From: Emcibacter nanhaiensis
GTDB taxonomy: Bacteria; Pseudomonadota; Alphaproteobacteria; Sphingomonadales; Emcibacteraceae
DNA length: 48,813 nucleotides
Reading direction: 5' to 3'
Assembly (NCBI RefSeq): GCF_006385175.1
Contig: NZ_VFIY01000009.1
Coordinates: 1-48,813, forward strand
The notes beneath the pieces are model-generated. The model was not told the origin of the DNA, searched no databases, and was given only the letters and a program-made list of their open reading frames with translations. Made by a program: the position numbers and the translations under genes. Positions 1 through 8,082 of the stretch are shown here, in pieces (within the stretch, counting starts at the first letter, position 1; each line of letters starts with the position of its first letter).

Positions 1-268
1 CAATTGTCTCAGAGGATCGGAGATATCGCTTGGTGGTCAGATCATAGGCGTTGCCGATGTTGTGTCAGCGCTTGTTTCTAAACGAACATATCGCACCGCT
101 TCAACCGCCGACGAGGTTGAAAAGATTCTGATGGACCTGATACCTCATCAGATGGACCCCGAAATTGTTCAGACTGCTCTGGATTGTTTAAGGGCTGAAG
201 TAGACGAGATATTCATGGTAACTGACTATGCCCATGAAATGCAGAACGCCGTTCATCATTATCATTAA
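1..268 (+). CDS. HD-GYP domain phosphodiesterase, C-terminal fragment
   Basis: The frame is open from the left edge and stops with TAA at 266-268, so only about 88 C-terminal residues are visible. They read LRGSEISLGGQIIGVADVVS, then SKRTYR, and later MDPEIVQTAL. This matches the last part of HD-GYP domains, where the usual pattern is G..I...ARI..VADV.DAL.S.RPYR followed by a helix ending in DP..V. HD-GYP proteins hydrolyse cyclic di-GMP in the cytoplasm. The catalytic HD and GYP motifs lie upstream of the window, so activity cannot be judged. A GTG at 62 is an internal codon of this domain and not a convincing start. The tail is short and ends in His-rich residues (HHYH). Confidence 0.8.
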   Translation, partial: NCLRGSEISLGGQIIGVADVVSALVSKRTYRTASTADEVEKILMDLIPHQMDPEIVQTALDCLRAEVDEIFMVTDYAHEMQNAVHHYH

Positions 269-817
269 GCCGGCATTTAAACTGGGCACGCCTTAAACCA
301 AGAACACGCCTAATCTAAAAACAGGCCCCCGCCTTTGCTCGCTTGGGGGGTCGAACTGGCGGGAGCCCGGCAGCTGTAGAGCCACAATTATTTATAGCAC
401 AGAACTTGGCTCAACTGACTGTAAATATTCATATTTGAACATATAATATCTTTGCTCACCACTCAGACTGAATTACTCCAAGCGTCCCAAACACCTTGTA
501 TAGTAGCAATGAGGCAAGGTGTTATTATTTTGTTGGTTGCGGGTGATTTGAACCTATAAACTTAACGCATTGATTTTATTGGGTATTTATATTTCTACCC
601 AAATATGAGAAATGTAACCCACTGGAATATAAAGATATTTTTCATATGATTGGTTGCAGGGGCACGCAATCACTGATGCAGTCAATTGAAGTTGGCAGCT
701 GTATTTTAACAACTACCGTATAAATCAAGGACGAACTAGCAGCTGAACCAAGACTCTTATTCTCTTCAGTTTTTTCGCTTGATTTTATACTACTGACCTA
801 CTTCAGTTCACGGAGGT
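269..817. other. Convergent intergenic region
   Basis: No coding region is supported here. The stretch separates two convergent genes and holds a minus-strand terminator-like hairpin at 317-367. It also holds a 9-bp inverted repeat, AACACCTTG (490-498) and CAAGGTGTT (515-523), with a 16-nt loop, followed on the plus strand by a weak T-rich stretch. The rest is AT-rich with only very short ORFs. Confidence 0.6.
317..367 (-). terminator. Rho-independent terminator, minus strand
   Basis: On the minus strand, GGCTCCCGCC (367-358) pairs with GGCGGGGGCC (333-324). This is a 10-bp GC-rich stem with one G-U wobble and a 24-nt loop, followed at once by TGTTTTT. It reads in the direction of the histidine kinase gene but lies about 450 nt after its stop, so it may serve a long 3' UTR or a separate small transcript. 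Confidence 0.6.
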
Positions 818-2755
818 TCATATATTTTTATGCTGAGCGTAAGCAGCGGAAACATCATTGGAGGGCACCAGGATTGTGACTTCGGTTCCCTTCCCAACCT
901 CACTTTCAATAGCCAGCCTTCCGCCATGCATTTCGACCAGATGTTTACACAGCGGCAAGCCCAAGCCAGCCCCTTCATGGCTGCGCGACTGGGCACGTTC
1001 CACCTGCCCAAAGGGAAGCATAGCAAGTTCAATATCCTCCCGGCTCATACCGATTCCCTCATCTCGGATATAGAACACCAGATACCCGGAAGAATCACTT
1101 GCCAGACGTAGGGATACTTGACCGCCATGTAGGGAGAATTTAATGGCATTGGACAAGAGATTGGATAAGATTTGCCGAACGGCCCCCTCATCCATGCAAA
1201 CCTCATCAATCTGCTGAGGGTTCTCAAAAGCGAGGCTTATACCTCCGGCAGCAGCCACAGGGGCAAATTCGTCATATTTTTCCTGAAGGACTTTTCCGAT
1301 GTTGAACAGGGCCGGGGCAATATCAAATTTTCCGGTCTCGAGCCTGGATATTTCCAGTATATTGTCAAGCAGGACTAGTAACCTCTCTCCACTGCTATGA
1401 ATGTTCTGGATATATTCCCTGTATTTTTCATGGCCCAGGCTGCCAAAATATTCCTCCATGATCATTTCAGAATATCCGATGACCACATTCAAGGGCGTGC
1501 GCAACTCATGGCTCATATTAGCGAGAAAGTCATTTTTTACCCGGCTGAGTTCCAACGCCTGTTGCATTAGTACATCCTGACGTTGCTTACATTTCTTTTG
1601 TTCTGTTATATCGGTTCTGACCGAGACATAGTGAGTTGGCAAACCGGAACTCTCGCCTAGAAAAGGAACGATTGTTGAATAGACCCAATACTCTTTTCCC
1701 GCCTTGTTCAGATTGCAGATTTCCCCCTGCCATACTTCTCCAGAGGAAATGCACCTCCAGATCTCCTCATAAAATTCCGGGCTGTGTTTCCCGGATTTGA
1801 GGATACGGTGATTTTGTCCCATTAATTCCGAGGAGGAATACCCGGAAGTGTCACAAAACTTCTGGTTCACAAAAATAATGGTACCTGATGTATCCGTGAT
1901 CGAAACCAGAGCATGATGGTGAAGCGTCTTTTCCAGATTCCTCGTATAATTTTCCACCAATGTCAATTTCTCGCTACTGTCCGCATATTTGGCTTCTGTC
2001 TCGGCCTCACGGGTCTTGTCCCGAACAATGCCTGACACGGCCTTTAACCGCCCTTTGGCATCAATTTCAGGAACTCCTTTCACCTCTATAAACTTGCGCT
2101 CCCCTTCCATATTGGTAGTTACAAAAGTATGATTGAAAGGCTTACCTTTCTCGAACGCCTCTTCAAGGCTGTTTTTCAGTTCTCGTCGGTCATCCTCATC
2201 GAAAAGTTCACCTATGGTTTCCATCGTCGGCATAGAGTCTCGCACGAAAACCCCAAGAATCTTAGAAACCTCGGGAGACCAGTGAACATACCTCGTTTGT
2301 TTGTCGACCCGCCAAAATCCTGGACCTGCATCTTCCTCCATATTCAATAATCGCTTGCGGAGACTTCCATCTGCTGAAACGTTTGCTCCGACTTTCAGAA
2401 GATACTTCTTACCGCGCAGAAAGAAAACAAAGCTAGACCACTTCACCGAGATCACATTTTCGTTCTGATCTTCCTGCTCCAATACCCTCTCCTCGGGTTT
2501 GTCGCCATAAAGCTGTTTCTTCACGCTCCTGATTTCTCCGGATGTCAGGTCCGCAAAGACATCTTTCTCCGGCTCAGTGAGAGTATCGGAATGTTTTTCA
2601 GGGAAAGTCTCTTGATAACGCGGATTGGAGACAAGAAGTCGGCCTTCAAGATCAGTAACAACAAGAAACTTGTATTCGATTACGTAAAACCCTAAAAATT
2701 CCGTCAGAACTGAAAAAAAATCCATTGCGCCCTCTATGCTAGATTTCTGCCCCAC
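818..2755 (-). CDS. PAS-domain sensor histidine kinase
   Basis: This is a soluble sensor kinase of 645 residues with no membrane helix visible. After an N-terminal sensor-like region (about 1-140) come two PAS domains, at about 150-255 and 275-385. The second has the typical GQNHRILKSG and GEVWQGEI motifs. A HisKA dimerisation domain follows with the phospho-acceptor His416 in FLANMSHELRTPLN, then a HATPase with N box NLLSNAIKFS, G1 box DEGIGM and G2 box GAGLGLPL. There is no receiver domain, so its partner regulator is elsewhere. It would autophosphorylate and pass phosphate to that partner; the signal is unknown. The listed start is GTG (GGGAG six bases upstream). An ATG ten codons later (2725) with AGAGGG upstream is equally possible. 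Confidence 0.9.
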   Translation of the reverse strand: MGQKSSIEGAMDFFSVLTEFLGFYVIEYKFLVVTDLEGRLLVSNPRYQETFPEKHSDTLTEPEKDVFADLTSGEIRSVKKQLYGDKPEERVLEQEDQNENVISVKWSSFVFFLRGKKYLLKVGANVSADGSLRKRLLNMEEDAGPGFWRVDKQTRYVHWSPEVSKILGVFVRDSMPTMETIGELFDEDDRRELKNSLEEAFEKGKPFNHTFVTTNMEGERKFIEVKGVPEIDAKGRLKAVSGIVRDKTREAETEAKYADSSEKLTLVENYTRNLEKTLHHHALVSITDTSGTIIFVNQKFCDTSGYSSSELMGQNHRILKSGKHSPEFYEEIWRCISSGEVWQGEICNLNKAGKEYWVYSTIVPFLGESSGLPTHYVSVRTDITEQKKCKQRQDVLMQQALELSRVKNDFLANMSHELRTPLNVVIGYSEMIMEEYFGSLGHEKYREYIQNIHSSGERLLVLLDNILEISRLETGKFDIAPALFNIGKVLQEKYDEFAPVAAAGGISLAFENPQQIDEVCMDEGAVRQILSNLLSNAIKFSLHGGQVSLRLASDSSGYLVFYIRDEGIGMSREDIELAMLPFGQVERAQSRSHEGAGLGLPLCKHLVEMHGGRLAIESEVGKGTEVTILVPSNDVSAAYAQHKNI

Positions 2756-3356
2756 ATCAAACTCCCGACGCCTGCAAAGTGAATGTATTTTGCCTGGGCT
2801 TTACTTTTCTTTTTCTTCAGTGCAGTCTTTCCGGGTACCTTCGGCTTAATTTCAGAGATGTTTTGAGGAACAGTCTTTCGCAGCTGATCTCCTTGATGCG
2901 CGAGCGAGCCAGCGTCGGTTGGCGTTTAAATCAAAGCCAGGAGCGATAAAATAAGATAAAGGAAGACCGTACACCCTCTTAAGATTGCTCTTCCTATGAC
3001 CGTTCATTAAGCCTAGGTTCTAACAACCCACCCCTCCACCACCTAAGATTTCAGATAATTCTAAATCAAGACAAAACCCGACTGCCACTATTCTAAGCTA
3101 CGAGTTATCGGCTAATTTCTACGGATTCTTACATTTTGCTAGAATTATTTAACTGTTTTTCTATGCGACCCGTCGAACGTCCCCACATATTGATTTCTTG
3201 ATCCAACGAGGGATGTAGTCCTCATTATCAAAACCATCTCCTCCAGGCCTTTTTTAGGACTTGTACCAGAAGGCCATTGAAGCTTAAAAAAGGTGAAATA
3301 TTACAATATTTTAGTTGACAGAAGTCCATTTTCCAGAAGATGAACAATAGTGGATC
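2756..3356. other. Intergenic region with a coding-like remnant
   Basis: This divergent gap has no complete gene. Just upstream of the kinase, the minus strand at about 2730-2920 has an open frame of about 60 codons that is Lys-rich (it includes KPKVPGKTALKKKKSKAQAK). It has no acceptable start codon and runs out of frame into the kinase start. It may be a decayed C-terminal fragment or chance. The rest, about 2920-3356, is AT-rich and unremarkable. Confidence 0.4.
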
Positions 3357-3833
3357 ATGACTAACATACAAAAGATATGCCTGTTGAAAGAGGCACCTTT
3401 CACTATTCCTACACTGAGCCGCTGGTTTGTCGACGAGTGGACGTCTTGGTACGGACCAGAGGGCAAGGGAAACTCCACAAGAGATTTGGAAGCCTGTCTG
3501 CAGCACGATAACCTACCTCTAGCCGTAGTTGCGCTTGATGACAACAATACTGTCTTGGGAACAGCAGCATTGAAACTCCAGTCGCTCGGAAGCGAGTTAG
3601 GATACGGGCCGTGGCTATCCGCACTTCTCGTCGGCCGCCCTTTCCGGCGGCAAGGTATAGGTAACTCTCTGATCCGCGCCATAGAAGACCAGGCCCGTCA
3701 GCTCGGTCTGAAACGTATCTATGTTTCTACAGACACGGCCATCTCCCTGGTCACACGGAGAGGGTGGATTCTAACAGGACAACAAGTGGCATCCCCTCGA
3801 GGAAGCGTTCCAATCCTTTATCGCAACCTATGA
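3357..3833 (+). CDS. GNAT family N-acetyltransferase
   Basis: This 158-residue protein has the size and layout of a stand-alone GNAT enzyme, which transfers acetyl from acetyl-CoA to an amine. Motif A is clear near residues 85-115: strand WLSALLVG, then the pyrophosphate-binding loop RRQGIG (R/Q-x-x-G-x-G/A), then helix NSLIRAIEDQARQLG. It is followed by strand RIYVST and a C-terminal GWILTGQ segment typical of the family. The substrate cannot be predicted. The ATG has only a weak TGGA upstream. The gene stands alone, divergent from the kinase on its left and convergent with the symporter on its right. Confidence 0.88.
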   Translation: MTNIQKICLLKEAPFTIPTLSRWFVDEWTSWYGPEGKGNSTRDLEACLQHDNLPLAVVALDDNNTVLGTAALKLQSLGSELGYGPWLSALLVGRPFRRQGIGNSLIRAIEDQARQLGLKRIYVSTDTAISLVTRRGWILTGQQVASPRGSVPILYRNL

Positions 3834-4023
3834 TCGACCCGAAGATTACAACCGCCATCTCCGAATATAATGGGATTGGAGCTCAGATTCCGTCTGAAAT
3901 GTCTATTTCTAAAATTTCGACTTTCTGACTTTTTCGATGTACTCTGAAATAGAACCTCTCCTATAAGGATCTTGGGCTATCCCTTTCAACAGATTCAACA
4001 ATAGAAATACCCGACATAACACT

Positions 4024-4183
4024 AAATCTACGCCATTCCGGGCTTGGAAATTATTCAGAAGAAGCCAAGACTATGCTAGTGAGACAATTAATCAAACGCA
4101 CAGAAGAAGAGACCTGTCTGCGAAAACATAAGGAGGTGCATCAAATGTTCGTTCCTTCACACTTGGCGAAGCGATCAATCCGG
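4024..4183 (+). repeat. Dispersed repeat copy A, left of the symporter gene
   Basis: This 160-bp segment aligns end to end with 6159-6317 in the same orientation, at roughly 60-65% identity by eye. Shared blocks include a TCAGAAGAA core and a CACATTTG/CACACTTGG stretch. On the plus strand both copies can be read as related peptides: LGNYSEEAK...RTEEET..RKHKE here and LGNSSEETG...RVEERT..WEHKN in copy B. They may derive from a decayed transposase or another small gene. The minus strand also gives a shared tail (KCEGTNI here, KCEKINI there). Confidence 0.6.
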
Positions 4184-4300
4184 CACAGCGCGACGATGCT
4201 TTGTTCACCGTGCAACCCTTCCAGCACAGTCCGGCCCTTCTCTTTCATGTTAACCTTGCGGCGGATCGACCAGCGGGTCTATCGTCACAGGTTCAACCAG
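4141..4300 (-). pseudogene. IS3-family orfA remnant
   Basis: Reading the minus strand from 4263 to 4141 gives RRKVNMKEKGRTVLEGLHGE and then QSIVALCRIDRFAK. This matches the helix-turn-helix start of IS3-family orfA proteins, which typically read RRKFTAEEKIRIVLEGLRGE followed by .SIAELCRREGI. Just upstream, EPVTIDPLV continues the same protein in another frame, so at least one frameshift lies near 4262. The fragment ends in a tail shared with repeat copy B and has no orfB or catalytic DDE part. It is a dead scrap of an insertion sequence. Confidence 0.65.
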
Positions 4301-4462
4301 CAACGCAAATATTCACCGGGAAAACAGGTAACCAAGATATTGCCCCGCCCAAAACCTGAATTCTTCCTCTGCTGAAAGCCATTCCTTTAAAATTTCCGCG
4401 TCAGTCCATTTAACAGGTCTGAATATAACCTTTATCAGAGGCCTCCTTGTTGTTTGTCACAG

Positions 4463-5893
4463 TCACCAGCAGACAGCAGCGACATATATGACGGCTGTGA
4501 TGACAATTGTCGCAATGATATTGAGAATGAGTCCTGCCCGCATCATTTCGGGTATGGAAAACATCTGAGTTGAAAAAGCAATTGCATTTGGCGCCGTTGC
4601 CACAGGCATCATGAAAGCGCAGCTTGAGGCCACAGCCCCAGCAACAGCGAAAAACAACGGATCCGCCCCGCTAGCTTCTGCAACCGGGCCAAGCACCGGT
4701 AAGGCTGCCGTTATGGTTCCGACATTGCTCGTGAATTCAGTCAGAAACACGATCGAACCAACAACAAGCGCCATCAACAAAACCAAAGATATCTGGCCGG
4801 TTCCCCGCAACTGGCTGCTCAGCCAGTCAGAGACACCGGTATCCGCTACTATCGCAGCAAGCGACAATCCACCACCAAACAGAATCAGCATTCCCCAGGG
4901 TATTTTCCTGGCAGTTTCCCAGTCCAGAATGGCGCCGGCATTACCTCCGGATGTATTTCCTGACGGCACTAGAAAAAGAACCAGCACACCAGAGAGTGCA
5001 ATGACTGTATCGTTCAGGTTGGGAAGCCCGAGAATTTCCGATAGAAGAGGTCTGAGGATCCAGCAACCGGCAATCATAAGGAAAATAACAACAAGTCGTT
5101 TTTCCGACGTCGTTACTTTTCCCAGAGCAGTCATTTCGTCGTAAATGATTGAGGACACTACCGACGTTTCCTTCACGTCGAAACGAAAGGTGATCTTAGT
5201 CAGCACCAACCATCCGGCCGGCAGCAATAGCAGAGCTACAGGTACGCCGAACATGGCCCACTGAAGAAATGTCACCGTCTGACCGTAAGCTTCGCTCAGA
5301 TATCCGGCAGCAATCACGTTAGACGGTGTCCCTATCAGCGTGGCGATTCCCCCGATGTTCGCGCCATAGGCCACACCGATGACAAGACAGACTAAGAACG
5401 GATGTCGTCCCGCCTCGCCACCAAGAACCGCCCGACCAACTGTTAGAGCGATGGGCATGATCATTAGGGTGCTTGCCGTATTACTGATCCACATGGATAA
5501 AAGAGCGGTAACAAACATAAAACCCGCGACCACATGTGACAAATTATGACCCACCCTCAACAGAATCCACATGGCGACGCGTCTGTGCAGGTTCCATTTT
5601 TCCAGGCTGGTAGCAATGATAAACCCGCCCAGCAACAACATTATTACCGGATGGGAGTAGGGCACCGCAACAGTCTTGAGATCAGCAACATCCAGCAAGG
5701 GGAAGATAATCAGCGGCAACAAGGAGGTGGCAGGAATCGGAATCGGCTCGAATACCCAGAATGTCGCCATGAGCATCGCAACACCGATTGTTTTCCAGCC
5801 GTCAGCGCTTAACCCGTCCGGAGGAGGTAAAAGCAACACGGTCGAGAACAGCAAAAGCCCCAAAAACAGCCCCGTTAGCTTAATAGAAGACAT
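4463..5893 (-). CDS. DASS (SLC13) family sodium/anion symporter
   Basis: This 476-residue, very hydrophobic protein has about 11-12 membrane segments, the usual size for divalent anion:Na+ symporters (dicarboxylate, citrate or sulfate) of the inner membrane. Two inverted-repeat signature motifs are present: WISNTASTLMIMP near residue 130 and EFTSNVGTITAALPVLGP in the second half. The second is the usual SNT site with Val in place of Thr. MMPVATAPNAIAF near residue 430 is also typical. These motifs bind Na+ and the substrate carboxylates. The ATG start has AAGGA seven bases upstream. The gene is single and flanked by repeat copies A and B. The exact anion cannot be told. Confidence 0.93.
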   Translation of the reverse strand: MSSIKLTGLFLGLLLFSTVLLLPPPDGLSADGWKTIGVAMLMATFWVFEPIPIPATSLLPLIIFPLLDVADLKTVAVPYSHPVIMLLLGGFIIATSLEKWNLHRRVAMWILLRVGHNLSHVVAGFMFVTALLSMWISNTASTLMIMPIALTVGRAVLGGEAGRHPFLVCLVIGVAYGANIGGIATLIGTPSNVIAAGYLSEAYGQTVTFLQWAMFGVPVALLLLPAGWLVLTKITFRFDVKETSVVSSIIYDEMTALGKVTTSEKRLVVIFLMIAGCWILRPLLSEILGLPNLNDTVIALSGVLVLFLVPSGNTSGGNAGAILDWETARKIPWGMLILFGGGLSLAAIVADTGVSDWLSSQLRGTGQISLVLLMALVVGSIVFLTEFTSNVGTITAALPVLGPVAEASGADPLFFAVAGAVASSCAFMMPVATAPNAIAFSTQMFSIPEMMRAGLILNIIATIVITAVIYVAAVCW

Positions 5894-6158
5894 ATTTCAT
5901 CCTTTACATCCGACCGGGGGATATTCGCCTTGCGGGCCAAGCCTGGAAACGCAATCAACAGGGCCTTGTTTTTCTTAAAATAATAGTTGAAAAATTTGTT
6001 TGCCGCTGTGATGTTGCTGTCTCCAATATAATCAGCCAAGTAAGCCTCAATCGGTTCGCAGTAGTTATTATTTTTAGTTTGGTAAAACATATGCACGACT
6101 CAAATTATATTCAGCGAGTGTCCAACCGTCTTTGAAGACAGACACCATGAATTGCACA

Positions 6159-6317
6159 AAACCTACATCACACTGGCTCGGAAACTCTTCAGAAGAAACC
6201 GGGAATGTATCCGTGATTTCTCTAGTCGAACGAGTGGAAGAACGGACCGGTCTGTGGGAACATAAAAACCTGCTTCAAATGTTTATCTTTTCACATTTGA
6301 CAAGACGAACATTCCGG
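6159..6317 (+). repeat. Dispersed repeat copy B, right of the symporter gene
   Basis: This is the partner of copy A (4024-4183), in the same orientation and of nearly equal length, so the two bracket the symporter gene as diverged direct repeats. The plus-strand reading LVERVEERTGLWEHKN loosely recalls a stretch seen in some DDE transposases, but this is too short to assign. The minus-strand frame ends KCEKINI, like the tail in copy A. Confidence 0.6.
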
Positions 6318-6401
6318 TCCGTCACAATTGGGACTGCCAACCAAGTCAACCCGGAGTAAAATGAACCATGGGCAAAACAAGAGGGCAGTGATTTGGTTGG
6401 A

Positions 6402-6492
6402 CCTCCGCACGGTTCACTCTTATCGTGGGGGGGACGGTGAACCGGCGGAGGCCCTGCAGCTTTACAAGCTGCACCTCTTCTTGGCACGCCAA
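6402..6492. other. Cluster of three hairpins
   Basis: CCTCCGC-A-CGGTTCAC (6402-6417) pairs with GTGAACCGGCGGAGG (6437-6451), a 15-bp stem with one bulged A and a loop carrying seven G. Next comes TGCAGCTT / AAGCTGCA (6455-6473), an 8-bp stem with a 3-nt loop. A third, weak stem is TTGG-CACG-CCAA (6481-6492). The block starts about 40 nt past the stop of the PAS_5 gene on the minus strand, so it could end that transcript or protect its 3' end. It lacks a proper U run. Its right half resembles 350-390. Confidence 0.6.
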
Positions 6493-6533
6493 TGCCAGGA
6501 TTTGTATTCATTTAGATCTGTCCCGAAAATCTA

Positions 6534-7040
6534 CTAACGTCCAAACCTCTCCCATAGGCAAGATGCCTCTGTCTCTTCACACACCGTCTCGCTGGGAAAG
6601 CTATAAACCAAACCCGCCATAATGATATTGACGGCGAAATTGTCGTTGGAAAATGGAAGCCCCAAAGCGTCATACTCTAGAAAGTCTTTCTCGGACCAAC
6701 TCAATCTGCCGTGGTAAAGATATGGGAGTTTCTCCTTCACAACCCAATCGAAGCGGTCCACCGATTTAGACATACCAGGAATATCATCAAGATATTGGCC
6801 AATTATGCTTTTACCAGTCACCTCGGCTGTTTCAGTCCCCACCAACCGAATTTGATATTTCTTCGTATCCTGCTCGACGTTGACCATAGCGATATAAGGC
6901 AATAAATGCGGCACATCAATTGGGCGAAAATCCTTTCTCCGCGGTATCGATCTTGCTCCCCTGATTTTACACCAGTAAAGGAACAACTCCTTGAGAACAT
7001 TGGACTCTATATCCGAGAGATTAACAGGGGACTTAAACAT
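6534..7040 (-). CDS. PAS_5-type PAS domain protein
   Basis: This 168-residue cytoplasmic protein consists of one PAS domain and little else. Recognisable features are the N-terminal helix KELFLYWCKIRGARSIPRR, the segment PHLLPYIAMVNVEQD, the strand YQIRLVGTETAEVTGKSIIG and the later YDALGLPFSND. This is the layout of the PAS_5 family, common in many copies in some alphaproteobacteria. Such proteins probably sense or bind something, but no output domain is present and the role is unknown. The ATG has AGGAGG eight bases upstream. A close paralogue is cut by the right edge of the window (48589). Confidence 0.85.
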   Translation of the reverse strand: MFKSPVNLSDIESNVLKELFLYWCKIRGARSIPRRKDFRPIDVPHLLPYIAMVNVEQDTKKYQIRLVGTETAEVTGKSIIGQYLDDIPGMSKSVDRFDWVVKEKLPYLYHGRLSWSEKDFLEYDALGLPFSNDNFAVNIIMAGLVYSFPSETVCEETEASCLWERFGR

Positions 7041-7184
7041 ACAACGCCCCTCCTTTCCACTGGCAATTACATTTTCTTTTAAACTTTAAATTCAGTCATA
7101 CTGAAAATACAAAACCCTGATTGCGAAAAAACACCCCATACTCCCCCCATTTGACGGTCGTCGTCTCTGTTCACATTCTCCCGC

Positions 7185-7544
7185 TTACTTTTTTACCAAA
7201 TGCACCGATGAGCAAGGGTAGGTATTCAATTTTAAAGTGTCTTCGACACGATAAAAACTTACAGGCTCCCCGGAGATAACAAAGAAACCTCTGTTCTCCT
7301 CATCAGAGAAATAGGCTCCCTCAAGGGACGGTTTTTCCATTCCAAAAAAAGTGAGAATCATACGTTCTTCCGTAACGAAGTGGATGCGCCTTACAATGCA
7401 TTCTTCCTGCTTGCCGGCAAAAGTTTTGCCTTTGAGAGTATCGTATGATGTGGAGTGATCGGTACTACTACATCCGGCAAGGATACTGCCCCAAACTAAA
7501 AAAACTGCAATAAGGATTAATCGAATAATCTGCTTTCCACACAC
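7185..7544 (-). CDS. Small lipoprotein, last gene of the pilus operon
   Basis: A 119-residue protein with a lipoprotein signal: IIRLILIAVFLVWGSILAG followed by Cys25 (lipobox LAGC) and a Ser/Thr-rich start of the mature part. It would be exported, acylated and held in a membrane. The mature region (about 95 residues) has several short strands and two later Cys, but I do not recognise a family. The GTG start is chosen because GAGGAG lies about six bases upstream; a longer frame starting at 7652 lacks this and would bury the signal. It begins 31 nt after the second pilin gene, so it is probably co-transcribed and might help anchor or assemble the pilus. Confidence 0.75.
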   Translation of the reverse strand: MCGKQIIRLILIAVFLVWGSILAGCSSTDHSTSYDTLKGKTFAGKQEECIVRRIHFVTEERMILTFFGMEKPSLEGAYFSDEENRGFFVISGEPVSFYRVEDTLKLNTYPCSSVHLVKK

Positions 7545-7575
7545 CTTTTTCTCCTCTCCGCCAAACCTATTTTGT

Positions 7576-8082
7576 CTAGAATGTAATTGTTGCAATGATT
7601 GTGTCTCCATAACTTCCAGATTCAACAGTTTGTCCCATTGGAACCAAGCCATAGATCACGAAATCATCCTGACAAACTGGTGTTTTGTTTTTCAATTTCT
7701 TGCATTTCTTTGGAGGCATCGCCTGGGTGCCACCTGTACCATCTCCCCAGATAATCGAATAGTTCTGTTTTTGATAAAGGTTATAGTTGAGCGGTACGCT
7801 CCCCTTCATCATCGTACGCGGACTGAATGATCCACTTACACCCGTATCAATCGCCAAAGAATAGGATACATTGGCAGTCGCACCGCTTATCAACTCACAC
7901 GTCACACTGAGGCTTCCCGTGCTGCTCACGTCAGCGGGGTTAAGAACACTATAATTTCCGAACACGACATCCGTTGTCGAAACACTACAGCTGTAGTTGG
8001 CGAACGCTGGGTCAATAGTTCCCCAAACCAGAAAAAGTGAGACCAACCACTTTCTAATGACAGATAAAAACTGGAAGTACAT
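7576..8082 (-). CDS. SCPU-domain pilus subunit, probably tip or minor pilin
   Basis: From an internal ATG the product is about 168 residues: a signal peptide (MYFQFLSVIRKWLVSLFLVW, cleavage likely after AFA), then one spore-coat-U (SCPU) domain. The domain shows NYSCSVSTTDVVFGNYSV at its start, the conserved Cys pair, YNLY and WGDGTGG in the middle, and the final strand YGDTIIATITF. The last strand would complete another subunit or the chaperone. The start at 8082 overlaps the usher by 29 nt and has GAGG nine bases upstream; the longer frame to 8145 is less likely. Typical CsuE tip subunits are larger with two domains, so this is a short variant. Confidence 0.85.
   Translation of the reverse strand: MYFQFLSVIRKWLVSLFLVWGTIDPAFANYSCSVSTTDVVFGNYSVLNPADVSSTGSLSVTCELISGATANVSYSLAIDTGVSGSFSPRTMMKGSVPLNYNLYQKQNYSIIWGDGTGGTQAMPPKKCKKLKNKTPVCQDDFVIYGLVPMGQTVESGSYGDTIIATITF

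Larger units (their letters stand above)
3834..4462. other. Intergenic region with mobile-element debris
   Basis: No intact gene is supported. The region holds repeat copy A (4024-4183) and a degraded IS3-type orfA fragment on the minus strand (4141-4300), which share a short overlap. Sequence at 4300-4380 carries residual IS-like flank on the minus strand. The remainder, next to the acetyltransferase, is AT-rich with no coding signal. Confidence 0.6.
5894..6533. other. Intergenic region with repeat and hairpins
   Basis: No gene is convincingly supported. The region contains the promoter side of the symporter gene (5894-6100), repeat copy B (6159-6317) and a run of strong hairpins (6402-6492). 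A 73-codon minus-strand frame (5875-6096) overlaps the symporter start and has only a GTG with a poor ribosome site, so it is not called. Confidence 0.6.

Noticed and set aside
486-498. 13-mer CCCAAACACCTTG shared with 11867-11879
   Set aside because: The match is exact but short; flanks align poorly, so it is not called as a repeat family.
535-562. tRNA-like T-loop (GGTTCAAATC on the minus strand near 549-558)
   Set aside because: The T stem does not pair and no acceptor or anticodon arm can be built at the right distances.
5875-6096. 73-codon minus-strand frame upstream of the symporter
   Set aside because: Starts at GTG without a clear ribosome site, overlaps the well-supported symporter start by 19 nt, and matches no family I recognise.
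6456-6472. Anticodon-arm-like hairpin (minus strand GCAGC-TTGTAAA-GCTGC, GTA anticodon)
   Set aside because: No acceptor stem, D arm or proper T arm surrounds it; treated as part of the hairpin cluster.
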